Positions 35,435-43,766 of a stretch of DNA of 64,000 bases are shown here, piece after piece. Each line of letters starts with the position of its first letter. Positions within the stretch are counted from its first letter, which is position 1. Origin of the DNA: Chitinophagaceae bacterium (GTDB lineage: Bacteria; Bacteroidota; Bacteroidia; Chitinophagales; Chitinophagaceae); NCBI GenBank assembly GCA_947446645.1, contig CANFHA010000018.1:48498-112497 (forward strand), read 5' to 3'. The notes under the pieces are model-generated. The model was not told the origin of the DNA. It ran no database searches and was given only the letters and a program-made list of their open reading frames with translations. The position numbers and the translations under genes were made by a program.

Positions 35435-35815
35435 CTACTCTAGTATCGGCACACTACTGATAGTGATTACCTTCCATTGACCTTCAAGCAATTTCCAAAC
35501 CCGCAGATACCTGAACTTCCTGTCTACCACCTGGTCGTAGTATTTGCCGCTAAGGTTCAGTATCATGGCTACTACAGCACAGTCATCTACAAAGTGTACG
35601 GACTGCTCTTCTGATCTTATAGAGCTTATAGCGGTGCCGCCCGAGCTATAGTTTTGCAGCACTTTAGCTTTGCTGAGCAGCCTGCCATTGGGGATTATGT
35701 ACACAACATCTTCATGAAGCAGATCATCTATCGTATCTATATCACAGTTTGTAAATGCCGTTAAAAGCATCTTTTCTTTTTCTACGATCAGCGATCTGTT
35801 TTTGTGCAAGTCCAT
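35435..35815 (-). CDS. SnoaL-like/DUF4440 (NTF2-fold) protein
   Basis: About 126 residues from the ATG at 35815 (MDLHKNRSLIVEKEKMLL). The frame opens nine codons earlier. It has the cone-shaped NTF2-like pattern: helix EKEKMLLTAFTNCDIDTIDDLLHEDVVYIIPNGRLLSKAKVLQNY, then strands ISSIRSEEQSVHFVDDCAVVAMILNLSGKY and the final FRYLRVWKLLEGQWKVITISSVPI. These proteins are small cytosolic ligand-binding or isomerase-like domains; this one has no recognisable catalytic set and its function is unknown. It sits alone between the broken gene and the TMTC-like gene. Confidence 0.8.
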   Translation of the reverse strand: MDLHKNRSLIVEKEKMLLTAFTNCDIDTIDDLLHEDVVYIIPNGRLLSKAKVLQNYSSGGTAISSIRSEEQSVHFVDDCAVVAMILNLSGKYYDQVVDRKFRYLRVWKLLEGQWKVITISSVPILE

Positions 35816-35959
35816 GTGTGTGTTTTTAGCTGGCACCACCAAAGTACAAAATGTTATTAAGCTTTTTCAGCCACACACCACCATGAAACCCGTTTTCACC
35901 CCAACTGCATGCCTCCCGCTGAAAGCAAAGTGTTAGTAATGCCGAACTAGTTATAAAGT

Positions 35960-35991
35960 AACCAATCAACCATTCAACCATTCAACCAACA
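35960..35991. repeat. Four tandem octamers (AACCATTC type) next to a stop codon
   Basis: AACCAATC, AACCATTC, AACCATTC and AACCAACA follow directly on one another, ending 1 bp from the stop of the TMTC-like gene at 35993. Confidence 0.75.
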
Positions 35992-35992
35992 C

Positions 35993-37849
35993 CTACTTCA
36001 CTCCCGCTGCCATCAGCTGCTGCACCGCATTCTTCGAAAGACCATAGTTTGGATTCAACTTCAGCGATACCTGTAGTGAGTTCATTGCCTTTGCATATTG
36101 CTGCTTGTTTATGTACAGCACGGCATTATTATAAAACAGCTCAGGCAGTTGCGCATGGTTCGGTAGTAGTCTCCGCGCAGCATCCAGGTTGCTGTAGCTG
36201 CTATCTGGTTCACCCATCTGGTAGTACACCCGTCCCCTGTTAATGTAAGCCGTAACATACACACTATCCAGCGCTATTGCTTTGTTATACAGTCGTAGCG
36301 ATTCCCTCAGGTCTGCCTTCTGCTCTGCGCCTTTCTCCCCTGCGGCCTTGTCCAGCATTGCAGCCGCCACATAAGCATTCAGCATCACACTATTCGGCGA
36401 CACTTTCAGATCAGCAGGAAACAAAGTATAGTTCGTTTTCCATTCTGCATTTCGTGTTATCGTTTTAGCGCCACAAACCACCACCAGCAACACCATCAAT
36501 GCCGCCAACAGGCCCTTGCCAGCTGCTAACGGCTTCACCGATTCCATTCCTTTATAAAGCAGATACCCTAGTGCAATACAAAAACCCACCGATGAATGAT
36601 AGATAAGACGCTCAGACATTGTAGCGCCGATATTAAAGAACAGGTTACAAACCAGCGCAAGATTAACGAGGTAAAACGCTATCGCAAAACCAATAACATG
36701 GCGCTGCCTCAGGTAACGGATACACAGCCACACCAGCGCGCCATGCACCACCAAAGAGAGCCACACCAAAGGATTTGCAAAGTCCTTGTACGGAATCGAA
36801 TTGTAAGAATAGTCTGAAGAAAGCGGATGCGGGAACACCAGTAGCTTTACGTAATTCAGCATAGTTGCTATCGTAGTTGCCATACGCTGCTGACCCTCTG
36901 CATAGGCGTATGGATTGTTGAGTATATCTAAAATACCAGGATCTCCACCATATGGCACCACCTGGCTGCGAATGCCCAGGTACAGCAACGCAACACCTAT
37001 GTAAGGCAGCGACGCAGTAATACTCTTTGACAGTGTTTCCTTATTAAAAACATAGAACGCCACAGGCAGCAATACCACCAAGGCAATAGCATACTCCTTA
37101 GAAAGAAACGCAAGGAAATAACTGATGAGCCCTGCTACAAGCAACCATATTTTTTTCTGCTCACGGTATTTAAATGCGCAAATAAAGGTGAGGCAAATAA
37201 ACAACAGAGAGAGTATCTCATCCCTGCTTTTTACATTAGCCACCACCTCAGTATGTATGGGGTGTATGGTAAACAATATGGCTGCAAGAAATGCCATCAC
37301 CGGCTGACTACGAAAAACAATAAGCCTCAAAAAATACAGCAACACAACCACCGACAATGTGAACCACACCACATTCCACACATGCCGTACATGCATATCG
37401 TGCACCAGCTTATCCTTCTGCGGGCCATCTATGGTAGCCTTGCGCATCACGCTGTCTACAGCCTCCTTAGGCACCGCACCCATAAACTGCTGCTCCACCG
37501 CAAAGTTCACAATAGATAGTGGCCTGTAGCGCCCACCATTCAGCTGATTGCCTACGCCCATAAACTTGTAATATCCAGCATAGGCATCGTTGCTAAGAAT
37601 ATCAGGAATGCCCGCAAAGCCCTCATACACGCTCTCATTATACGTGATCAACAGTGTATCATCCAGCGCAGACTCATTCTTAAAAGTATTGCAGTAAAAC
37701 ATCAGCGCCAGCAAAGCCACTACTACAGCCTGCACCCTGAATTCATGCAGCCACGCAGGCCGACCAAGCTCCACCGCCGGTGCAGCCACCACCTCCGCCT
37801 GCGCAACAGTCTTCTCAACAACAACACTATTTTTCTTACCCTTTGCCAT
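35993..37849 (-). CDS. TMTC-like multi-spanning membrane protein with C-terminal TPRs
   Basis: About 618 residues from the second of two adjacent ATGs (MAKGKKNSVVVEK). After a cytoplasmic lead there are about 10-11 hydrophobic segments between residues 40 and 470. The luminal-type motifs typical of TMTC/GT-C-like glycosyltransferases are present: NESALDDTLLI (acidic first loop), GGRYRPLS, LFTIHPIHTEVVANVKSRDE and FLSKEYAIALVVLLP. Residues ~490-619 hold tetratricopeptide repeats (LRLYNKAIALDSVYVTAYINRGRVYYQMGE, then NAVLYINKQQYAKAMNSLQVSLKLNPNYG). Eukaryotic TMTCs are O-mannosyltransferases; bacterial members may glycosylate secreted proteins, which would suit this surface-protein-rich locus, but the activity is not proven. 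Confidence 0.82.
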   Translation of the reverse strand: MAKGKKNSVVVEKTVAQAEVVAAPAVELGRPAWLHEFRVQAVVVALLALMFYCNTFKNESALDDTLLITYNESVYEGFAGIPDILSNDAYAGYYKFMGVGNQLNGGRYRPLSIVNFAVEQQFMGAVPKEAVDSVMRKATIDGPQKDKLVHDMHVRHVWNVVWFTLSVVVLLYFLRLIVFRSQPVMAFLAAILFTIHPIHTEVVANVKSRDEILSLLFICLTFICAFKYREQKKIWLLVAGLISYFLAFLSKEYAIALVVLLPVAFYVFNKETLSKSITASLPYIGVALLYLGIRSQVVPYGGDPGILDILNNPYAYAEGQQRMATTIATMLNYVKLLVFPHPLSSDYSYNSIPYKDFANPLVWLSLVVHGALVWLCIRYLRQRHVIGFAIAFYLVNLALVCNLFFNIGATMSERLIYHSSVGFCIALGYLLYKGMESVKPLAAGKGLLAALMVLLVVVCGAKTITRNAEWKTNYTLFPADLKVSPNSVMLNAYVAAAMLDKAAGEKGAEQKADLRESLRLYNKAIALDSVYVTAYINRGRVYYQMGEPDSSYSNLDAARRLLPNHAQLPELFYNNAVLYINKQQYAKAMNSLQVSLKLNPNYGLSKNAVQQLMAAGVK

Positions 37850-37885
37850 CAATTATCGTTGTGTGCATTTATTCAAACCAATTAA

Positions 37886-37957
37886 CTATCACTATCACCT
37901 ATCTCTTACCAACTTATCACCTATCACCTATCGCTTATCACTTATCACTTATCACCT
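37886..37957. repeat. About ten tandem heptamers (YTATCAC) between two genes
   Basis: Heptamers such as CTATCAC, TTATCAC and CTATCGC run nearly without break through the gap between the propeller-amidohydrolase stop and the TMTC-like gene start. Confidence 0.8.
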
Positions 37958-40900
37958 AATCCCCCAACTCCACACTCTCAGCATGCCACGGATAAGACTC
38001 GGCATTCTTACTCAGCTCCCAAAAGAACTTACCACGCTTCACATCATAATTACCTACCTCATTCATGGTTTCACAATCATACAGCCTGCCGTTCACCATG
38101 GTGTAGTGCAGGCTCTCCGTATTGTGTATATCCTCCAGCGGGTTCTTATCCATCACCAGCAGGTCTGCCAGCTTGCCTCCCTGCAGCGATCCTACCCAGT
38201 TGTCGAGGCCCAGGCTTGCTGCAGAGTTATAAGTAGCCGCACGTAGTGCTTCCATCGGCGTCATGCCGCCTTGCGCCAGCATCCATATCTCCCAGTGTGC
38301 GCCCAGCCCCTGCAGCTGGCCGTGAGCACCCATATTTATTTTCACACCAGCATCTGTTAGCTTCTTCAGGCTTTTAGATACCAGTATGTGCCCATTATCA
38401 TATTCCTCGTCTGGCACCATAGTGCGGTGGCGGCTGCGGGGGTCTATCACCGCCCGTGGCGTATAGCGCAGCAGGCGCTCCTTCTCCCACACATTGCTAT
38501 GCTGGTACCAGTAGTCCTCTCCACTCATTGCCCCATAGCAAACGATAAGCGTAGGCGTATTCGCCGTCTGCGAGTTCTTCCATAGCTGCACCACATCATT
38601 GTACAGTGGCGCCACAGGTATGTTGTGCTCTATAGTGGTATGCCCGTCCAGTATCATCCCCATGTTATGAAAGAAGAATGAACCACCCTCCGGTACTACC
38701 TCCATCTTCAGCTCACGCGCAGCTTCTATTACCATCTGGTTCTGCTCACGCCTTGGCTGGTTGTAGCTCTTCACACTGAAGGCCCCGTAGGCTTTGGTGC
38801 GCCGCAGTGCGCTCTTCGCATCTTCATAGTTATTGATCACCGCTTTAAAATCGCCATCCGCACCATATAGTATAGTACCGGTGGAGAATACGCGTGGCCC
38901 CACCATCAGCCCCGCCTTCACCAGCTCGCTCTGTGCAAACACCATTTCGCTATTTGCCGATGGGTCGTGCATGGTAGTGGTACCATAGGCCAGCGCAGCA
39001 TAGTATGGCCAGTGCTTCTGTGGCGTCAGCCCATACCTGAAGTGGTTGCCATGTGCATGCGCATCTACAAAGCCCGGCATTATTGTTTTTCCGCTGCAGT
39101 CTATCACCTTTGCACCGGCAGCTATTGCCACTGCACTACCCTTGCCCACAGCTTTTATCAGGTTACCTTCTACCACTATTGTCCCATCTTCTATCACCTC
39201 ATCGCCATTCATGGTTATAATGCGTGCATGCGTGAAGGCTATACTTCCCGCAGGCTTATCAGCCTTCATCTTCAGCCCTACACTTATGCCGTGATCTGGT
39301 GCCTTAAAACTGCTGTCATCCCGAGCGGAGTCGAGCCGCGGTTTGCCTGCACTGTCACGGTGAGCGGAGTCGAACCGCGGTTTTCCTGTATTGTCACGGT
39401 GAGCGGAGTCGAACCGCGACCACTCAAACGCCTCGTTGATATTTATAGTATAGTACTGATCGCCCAGCGTATAGTGCAGCTGCTTATTATCGCTGCTCCA
39501 GTGCAGGTTTATGCCCGCATCCAGCGATACTTTTTTCATCGGAAAATCCGTGCTCTCCGCATCCAGGTCTATCTCCTTACCCGTGTGTGGAAAGGCTGCT
39601 ACGTATACCGAGTGCAGGTTCACAAAGGCCACCCATGCGCCATCCGGCGATACCGTAAACTGGCTGCTGTACTTACTCTTGAACACTGGTCGCTCATCAC
39701 TGCCATCCAGCTTGCAACTGCCAAACGAATTGCCCGACTGGTAGTATATCCGGCTATCGTCTTTATTGAACTCCGGGTTGCCTCCGTTGTCTGTTACAAA
39801 CCTTCCGTCACCACCCAGTTTATTCATCAGGTATATACCGGGCTTCACGGTATAGGTATTCCCCATTATGTCATTGCTACCCTCGGCGGTATAGGCTATA
39901 AACGGACCATCATTGCAAAATGCGGGCGTGCGGTACATACCCTTCTTCAGCGTTATCCGGTATGGCTTTGCTGCACCCTTCTTCTTTCCTTCCTCCATGC
40001 TCATTTTATAAATGGCGCCGGTGGTACTGTCATTCCAGGTCACATACACCAGCTCTTTACCATCAGGCGAAAACGCAGGCTCAAATTCAAAGTCATTGCT
40101 GGTCGTCAGGCGCTCCGGCTTGCCATCCGGCAAGTGCTTTTTATATAGATGCCCTACTGCGTTAAACACCAGCCACTTTCCATCAGGCGATGTCACTGCA
40201 TTGCGTATCACATTCACGTTAAACTCGTCCTGGTTAAGGTCCTGCTTAAACCGTACCGCATCTGTTATACGTTGCTTCACATTGCAGGTAAATGGTATTT
40301 CGATAGCCGTACCGGTAGTCACATCTACCTTCATTATTTTACCATTAGCCCACAGCACCACCTGCTTATCTCCCGGCATCCATGCAAAGCCCGTGTACGA
40401 TCCGAATATCGTCCACGCCTCGCTCTGGTCTTTCGATAGCTTGTCATACACCGGCCATTCCTCGCCCGTTTCCAGGTCGCGCAGGTACAGCACAGTCTTT
40501 GTCCTCACCCGCTTCACAAACGCCAGCAGCTTGCCATCATGGCTCACCTGTGGCCGCATAGCGCCGCCCGGTCCACCCGTCACAGTCTCGCTTATACCCT
40601 TCTCTCGGTCAAACCTCTTGATCGCAAATATCTGGCTGTTCGGGTCTTTGTTGTACTGGAAGAAACCACCCGGGTACATATCCTCGCTGTAGTATACATA
40701 GCGTCCGTCCGGCGATATCGAAGGCTCGTTAAGGTCCTGCTGATCGTTCTTCCTGGGCGTCAGCTGCAGCCCGCCACCACCGCTTATGTGGTATAGCCAC
40801 AGTTCACCCGCCCCCAGCGATCTGCCCGATGTAAAGTGCTTACGCGCTACTATGTACTGTCCATCGGGTGTCCACACCGCATTGTTCAGCAGTCGGAAAC

Positions 40901-41348
40901 TCTCCTTCGTCACCTGCCGCGCATTGCTGCCATCCCTGTCCATCACCCATATATTATCGCCACCACCCGCATCACTCGTAAATAGTATCTTCCTCCCATC
41001 CGGACTATACCTCGGCTGCACCTCCATAGCCATGCCCGCGCGAAGCACCTTAGCAACGCCCTTGCCCGCCGAAGGTTCAGCGAAGGCGGGACCCGGTATT
41101 GGCATAGTATAAATATCCCCCAGCAGATCAAACACCAACTCCTTCCCATCCGGCGACACATCCAGGTTCATCCACGTACCCTCATTCACACTAAACGCCA
41201 CATCCTTATACGGCCCACCCGGATTATTCACGTCCCACTTCTTCTTCTCCTCTTTCTTCTCCTGCGCCACACACACTACCGATATACCCAACAGCGTCCC
41301 GATAGCTATCGGGAGCATATATACTTTGCTTATACTCATAAGTTTCAT
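37956..41348 (-). CDS. Secreted TolB-like propeller / amidohydrolase fusion protein
   Basis: About 1,130 residues from the ATG at 41348 (MKLMSISKVYMLPIAIGTLLG...CVAQ, a signal peptide); upstream ATGs of the frame fall in repeat DNA. Residues ~30-650 are WD40/TolB-type propeller strands (PRYSPDGRKILFTSDAGGGDNIW, PSISPDGRYVYYSE, PAFSPDGKELVYVTW). A linker with three 13-residue repeats (RFDSAHRDxxGKP) is followed by an amidohydrolase barrel: MPGFVDAHAHGNH (metal HxH), a lysine-region SVKSYNQPRR, TTIEHNIPVAP and NMGAHGQLQGLGAH. The usual final Asp of the barrel is replaced by His in GAHG, which I believe is typical of this fusion family. It is probably periplasmic or outer-membrane and acts on a peptide- or imide-like substrate, which is not known. 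Three kinds of palindromic DNA lie within the gene. Confidence 0.88.
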   Translation of the reverse strand: MKLMSISKVYMLPIAIGTLLGISVVCVAQEKKEEKKKWDVNNPGGPYKDVAFSVNEGTWMNLDVSPDGKELVFDLLGDIYTMPIPGPAFAEPSAGKGVAKVLRAGMAMEVQPRYSPDGRKILFTSDAGGGDNIWVMDRDGSNARQVTKESFRLLNNAVWTPDGQYIVARKHFTSGRSLGAGELWLYHISGGGGLQLTPRKNDQQDLNEPSISPDGRYVYYSEDMYPGGFFQYNKDPNSQIFAIKRFDREKGISETVTGGPGGAMRPQVSHDGKLLAFVKRVRTKTVLYLRDLETGEEWPVYDKLSKDQSEAWTIFGSYTGFAWMPGDKQVVLWANGKIMKVDVTTGTAIEIPFTCNVKQRITDAVRFKQDLNQDEFNVNVIRNAVTSPDGKWLVFNAVGHLYKKHLPDGKPERLTTSNDFEFEPAFSPDGKELVYVTWNDSTTGAIYKMSMEEGKKKGAAKPYRITLKKGMYRTPAFCNDGPFIAYTAEGSNDIMGNTYTVKPGIYLMNKLGGDGRFVTDNGGNPEFNKDDSRIYYQSGNSFGSCKLDGSDERPVFKSKYSSQFTVSPDGAWVAFVNLHSVYVAAFPHTGKEIDLDAESTDFPMKKVSLDAGINLHWSSDNKQLHYTLGDQYYTININEAFEWSRFDSAHRDNTGKPRFDSAHRDSAGKPRLDSARDDSSFKAPDHGISVGLKMKADKPAGSIAFTHARIITMNGDEVIEDGTIVVEGNLIKAVGKGSAVAIAAGAKVIDCSGKTIMPGFVDAHAHGNHFRYGLTPQKHWPYYAALAYGTTTMHDPSANSEMVFAQSELVKAGLMVGPRVFSTGTILYGADGDFKAVINNYEDAKSALRRTKAYGAFSVKSYNQPRREQNQMVIEAARELKMEVVPEGGSFFFHNMGMILDGHTTIEHNIPVAPLYNDVVQLWKNSQTANTPTLIVCYGAMSGEDYWYQHSNVWEKERLLRYTPRAVIDPRSRHRTMVPDEEYDNGHILVSKSLKKLTDAGVKINMGAHGQLQGLGAHWEIWMLAQGGMTPMEALRAATYNSAASLGLDNWVGSLQGGKLADLLVMDKNPLEDIHNTESLHYTMVNGRLYDCETMNEVGNYDVKRGKFFWELSKNAESYPWHAESVELGD
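39314..39419 (-). repeat. Three in-frame copies of a palindromic repeat in the amidohydrolase linker
   Basis: Copies at 39314-39341, 39353-39380 and 39392-39419 share the core GAGCGGAGTCGA with the 30-bp palindromes flanking the GIY-YIG gene. They are exactly 39 bp apart and read as 13-residue repeats RFDSAHRDNTGKP, RFDSAHRDSAGKP and RLDSARDDSSFKA. Confidence 0.85.
41065..41090. repeat. Palindromic repeat read in frame in the amidohydrolase (propeller region)
   Basis: CCCGCC and GGCGGG arms enclose GAAGGTTCAGCGAA. The protein reads PAFAEPSAGKG here, a loop between the first propeller strands. Confidence 0.55.
41297..41314. repeat. Perfect 18-bp palindrome in the signal-peptide coding region
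   Basis: TCCCGATAGCTATCGGGA is its own reverse complement and encodes LPIAIGT of the signal-peptide core. Related TCCCGAT...ATCGGGA sequences occur in the two 205-bp non-coding repeats. Confidence 0.65.
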
Positions 41349-41420
41349 TAGTGCATTAAAGATAATAGAAGATGGCAAATTCTTCATCTTCCTGACCCTC
41401 GCCGAAGGATTGACCAAAAA

Positions 41421-41446
41421 CGTCATCGCGAGGCACGAAGCGATCT
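41421..41446. repeat. Dispersed-type palindromic repeat (GCGAGGCACGAAGCG core)
   Basis: ATCGC and GCGAT arms enclose GAGGCACGAA. Sequences of this form (GTCATTGCGAGG...GAAGCAATC) are, from memory, common intergenic repeats in many bacterial genomes. Only this copy is in the window. Confidence 0.55.
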
Positions 41447-41503
41447 TACGTAATAAAAAAGCTTCCTATTCTCCACTTCACTCGCGAAGGAAAGGTAACA
41501 CTT

Positions 41504-41533
41504 CCCCTCTCAGAGAGGGGTTAGGGGTGTGTT
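41504..41533. repeat. Palindrome CCCCTCTC-A-GAGAGGGG with TTAGGGGTG tail
   Basis: An 8-bp perfect inverted repeat with a one-base centre is followed by TTAGGGGTGTGTT. The outer AACAC/GTGTT also pair. It resembles a widespread Bacteroidota intergenic repeat. Confidence 0.55.
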
Positions 41534-42345
41534 AGCAACATTACTGTCCAAACTTGTTAGCTACTATTAGGCTCCAGTGGCGTTGGCTCCATTCATATGC
41601 GGATATCTATTTAGCTAGATGTTCATTAACCAATAAAATTCGCCATTGCTCCTATGAGACATTTTTATATCCCCCGTTGGGCGTAGCCTCCGGCTACGTC
41701 CTAGCGGATGCCAAACTTCAGATTGGCGACTGATAAGCGCTCCGTTTCGCCGTTGTTGCTTTTCTTCACCACAAATCTCGCCAACACTCAATAGCTATCA
41801 CCACCATGTTTCCACCGGTTAGATTTTCACGCAAGGCACAAAAACACACCTCCCTTAGAAACCCAAGTTATCCACAATACCACCATAGACAAATCGTCTT
41901 GCGTCGCATCAAAGCCATTCGTAAATTTGTGCTGAATTTCGATCCTTGTATCCCGTTAATTTACCCAACTATCACAAAAATTATTCAACGCCTTTAATAT
42001 TTCAGCCACGCGGTTCCGCAACCTCCGGAGATGAATATTCCGGCAGCAGGCAACCAAACTCCGATTTTACCACAGCGGGAAAAAACGGGAAAATAGTGGG
42101 GCATTAATGGGGCATTTTTGAGGCATTTTAGAACCCTAATTATCAGCCAATCAACTGTATATCAACCAATTATCGTTTTTATACGCTTGAAAATAAAATT
42201 CCCGGGATTTCGAGGCATTTCCCCTCCCCGGCAAACCTCCAATGCATGACGATCCAAATTGCGGGTACCAGAAATTTCCCGCAAAAACTAGAAAAAAATC
42301 AACCCAAATAAGGGCATAACACTGAACGTAATCGACTGACTCGGC

Positions 42346-42440
42346 ACCGGAAAAAACCAGAAAATTTCTGCAAGAAAAACATTGATAATCAACACCAACC
42401 TGTAAAAAAACAATTTCTCACAAACCGGAAAACCATGAAA
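42346..42440 (+). repeat. ~95-bp non-coding module, copy 1
   Basis: Framed by ACCGGAAAA at both ends with CATTGATAATCAACA in the middle. Similar copies lie at 42811-42900 and, inverted, at 50138-50225. Confidence 0.6.
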
Positions 42441-42533
42441 ATGAAAGCCAATAATGGGGTTACAAACAACAATATTTCTAATTCTTAAATTCTGTAAATC
42501 CTGATCGAAAACTATGAAAACAAGCAAAAAACG

Positions 42534-42740
42534 TCACGCCCCCAATCAAGGCTCCGCTGCCCAATCGGGCCGCACGTGTTGCGGGGCCAAATTGTATTCC
42601 CCACAATAGCAGAGTAGAGCTATTCCTTGGCCGGCGGAGCCTTTGGCCAATCCTGAGCGTAGTCGAAGGGGCCTTTTCTTTTGTTACTTTTCTTTTGCCT
42701 GTCCCGATGCCTATCGGGAGCGAAGCAAAAGAAAAGTAAG
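42534..42740 (+). repeat. ~205-bp non-coding repeat, copy A
   Basis: Runs from CACGCCCCCAATCAAGGCTC to GAAAAGTAAG. It matches the reverse complement of 49901-50104 almost throughout, including GAGTAGAGCTATTCCTTGG, GGCGGAGCCTTTGGCCAATC, the core CTGAGCGTAGTCGAAGGGG and a CCCGATGCC-type palindrome. Confidence 0.85.
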
Positions 42741-42810
42741 GTAACACTAGGATGCGCTAAATGAGTAACAATCTTAGGACAATGGCAATAAATAGCTGCC
42801 GATTTCCGAC

Positions 42811-42900
42811 ACCGAAAAAACCGAAAATGAACTGCACACAAAACCATTGATTATCAATACAAACCTATGCAAGAATGAATTTTTCAACCACCAGAAATAA
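42811..42900 (+). repeat. ~95-bp non-coding module, copy 2
   Basis: ACCGAAAAAACCGAAAAT, then CATTGATTATCAATACAAAC, then ATTTTTCAACCACCAG. It parallels the modules at 42346 and 50138. Confidence 0.55.
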
Positions 42901-42962
42901 TCCTGCAAATCCTTTAATCCTGAAATCCTGATTATATTTGACAACCCATACAAAACAACAAA

Positions 42963-43751
42963 ATGACCGAACTATTCACCATTGACTCATTGATCAGCCT
43001 TGTCACACTTACCCTCCTGGAAATAGTGCTGGGTATCGACAATGTAATATTTGTATCCATAGTCATGGGGCGCCTTCCTGCCGCCAGGCAACCCCAGGCT
43101 CGCCGTGTATGGATGTTTACCGGTATTGCAGTACGTGTGCTGCTGCTGGTATGCCTTGGCTGGCTGGTACACAACCCGTTGAAGATAAACATAGGCCAAT
43201 ACACATTTGAACTAGGCAACCTCATCATGCTGGCCGGTGGACTGTTCCTCATCGTTAAAACAGTATCGGAGATACACCATAAGCTGGAAGGGGACGAGGA
43301 AGAACGGGAGCAGACAGGCAAGGAGAAAGTGGGCACCTCATTCGCTAATGCCATACTGCAGATAATACTTATAGACCTCGTATTCTCATTCGACAGTATG
43401 ATCACCGCCGTAGGCCTGGCCCGGCAGATACAGGTGATGATAGTAGCTGTGGTTATAGCCATGTTTATCATGTTCCTGTTTTCCGGCCGCATATCAGCAT
43501 TCATACATAAGCATCCCACGCTCAAAATGCTGGCACTCAGTTTCCTGGTAATGGTCGGCTTCACATTGTTCTTTGAGGGTCTCAAGCCCATTCACCACCA
43601 GGAAATACCCAAGGGATATATCTACTTCGCTATGGCATTCTCTTTCGGTGTAGAGATACTGAATATGAAGCTGCGCAAGCCCTCCGCCAAGAAGGTGAAC
43701 CTACAAGAGCCTGTATCTGATGATGATATAAGCTATGATAAAAAAGGATAG
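42963..43751 (+). CDS. TerC-family integral membrane protein
   Basis: 262 residues with about seven hydrophobic segments. TerC signatures: LTLLEIVLGIDNVIFVSIVMGRLP with the acidic pair E...D in the membrane, and in the second half IILIDLVFSFDSMITAVGLA, a matching acidic repeat. The acidic residues in the membrane are thought to bind metal ions. Relatives (YkoY, YgjT/Alx types) are linked to manganese export or metal loading of secreted proteins and to tellurite resistance. A hydrophilic loop EGDEEEREQTGKEK lies near residue 115. The gene is flanked by repeat DNA upstream and by a convergent amidohydrolase gene 15 bp downstream. Confidence 0.92.
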   Translation: MTELFTIDSLISLVTLTLLEIVLGIDNVIFVSIVMGRLPAARQPQARRVWMFTGIAVRVLLLVCLGWLVHNPLKINIGQYTFELGNLIMLAGGLFLIVKTVSEIHHKLEGDEEEREQTGKEKVGTSFANAILQIILIDLVFSFDSMITAVGLARQIQVMIVAVVIAMFIMFLFSGRISAFIHKHPTLKMLALSFLVMVGFTLFFEGLKPIHHQEIPKGYIYFAMAFSFGVEILNMKLRKPSAKKVNLQEPVSDDDISYDKKG

Positions 43752-43766
43752 TAGCGATTCTCTTAG

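Larger units (their letters stand above)
41349..42962. other. Repeat-rich non-coding region of 1.6 kb
   Basis: No coding frame here has family features. It holds a GCGAGGCACGAAGCG-type repeat (41421-41446), a CCCCTCTC-A-GAGAGGGG palindrome (41504-41520), a hairpin with GTAGCC/GGCTAC arms near 41686-41699, GGGGCATT-type short repeats (about 42097-42130), two copies of a ~95-bp module (42346-42440, 42811-42900) and one copy of a ~205-bp repeat (42534-42740). The TerC promoter must lie near its right end. Confidence 0.8.

Noticed and set aside
37886..37957. Heptamer array considered as a CRISPR or binding-site iteron cluster
   Set aside because: Units are 7 bp with no spacers, and no replication or cas gene is nearby. 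It was kept only as a simple tandem repeat.
41326..41535. A 69-codon plus-strand frame over the amidohydrolase start
   Set aside because: It translates through two dispersed repeats and antisense to the signal peptide, so it is not a gene.
42534..42740. The 205-bp repeat considered as a remnant of a transposase gene
   Set aside because: No frame of either copy shows transposase motifs, and frames in the two copies differ by indels, so coding is unlikely.
42850..42962. A possible manganese (yybP-ykoY) riboswitch upstream of TerC
   Set aside because: The stretch is AT-rich and holds the end of a repeat module; I see none of the conserved riboswitch loops.
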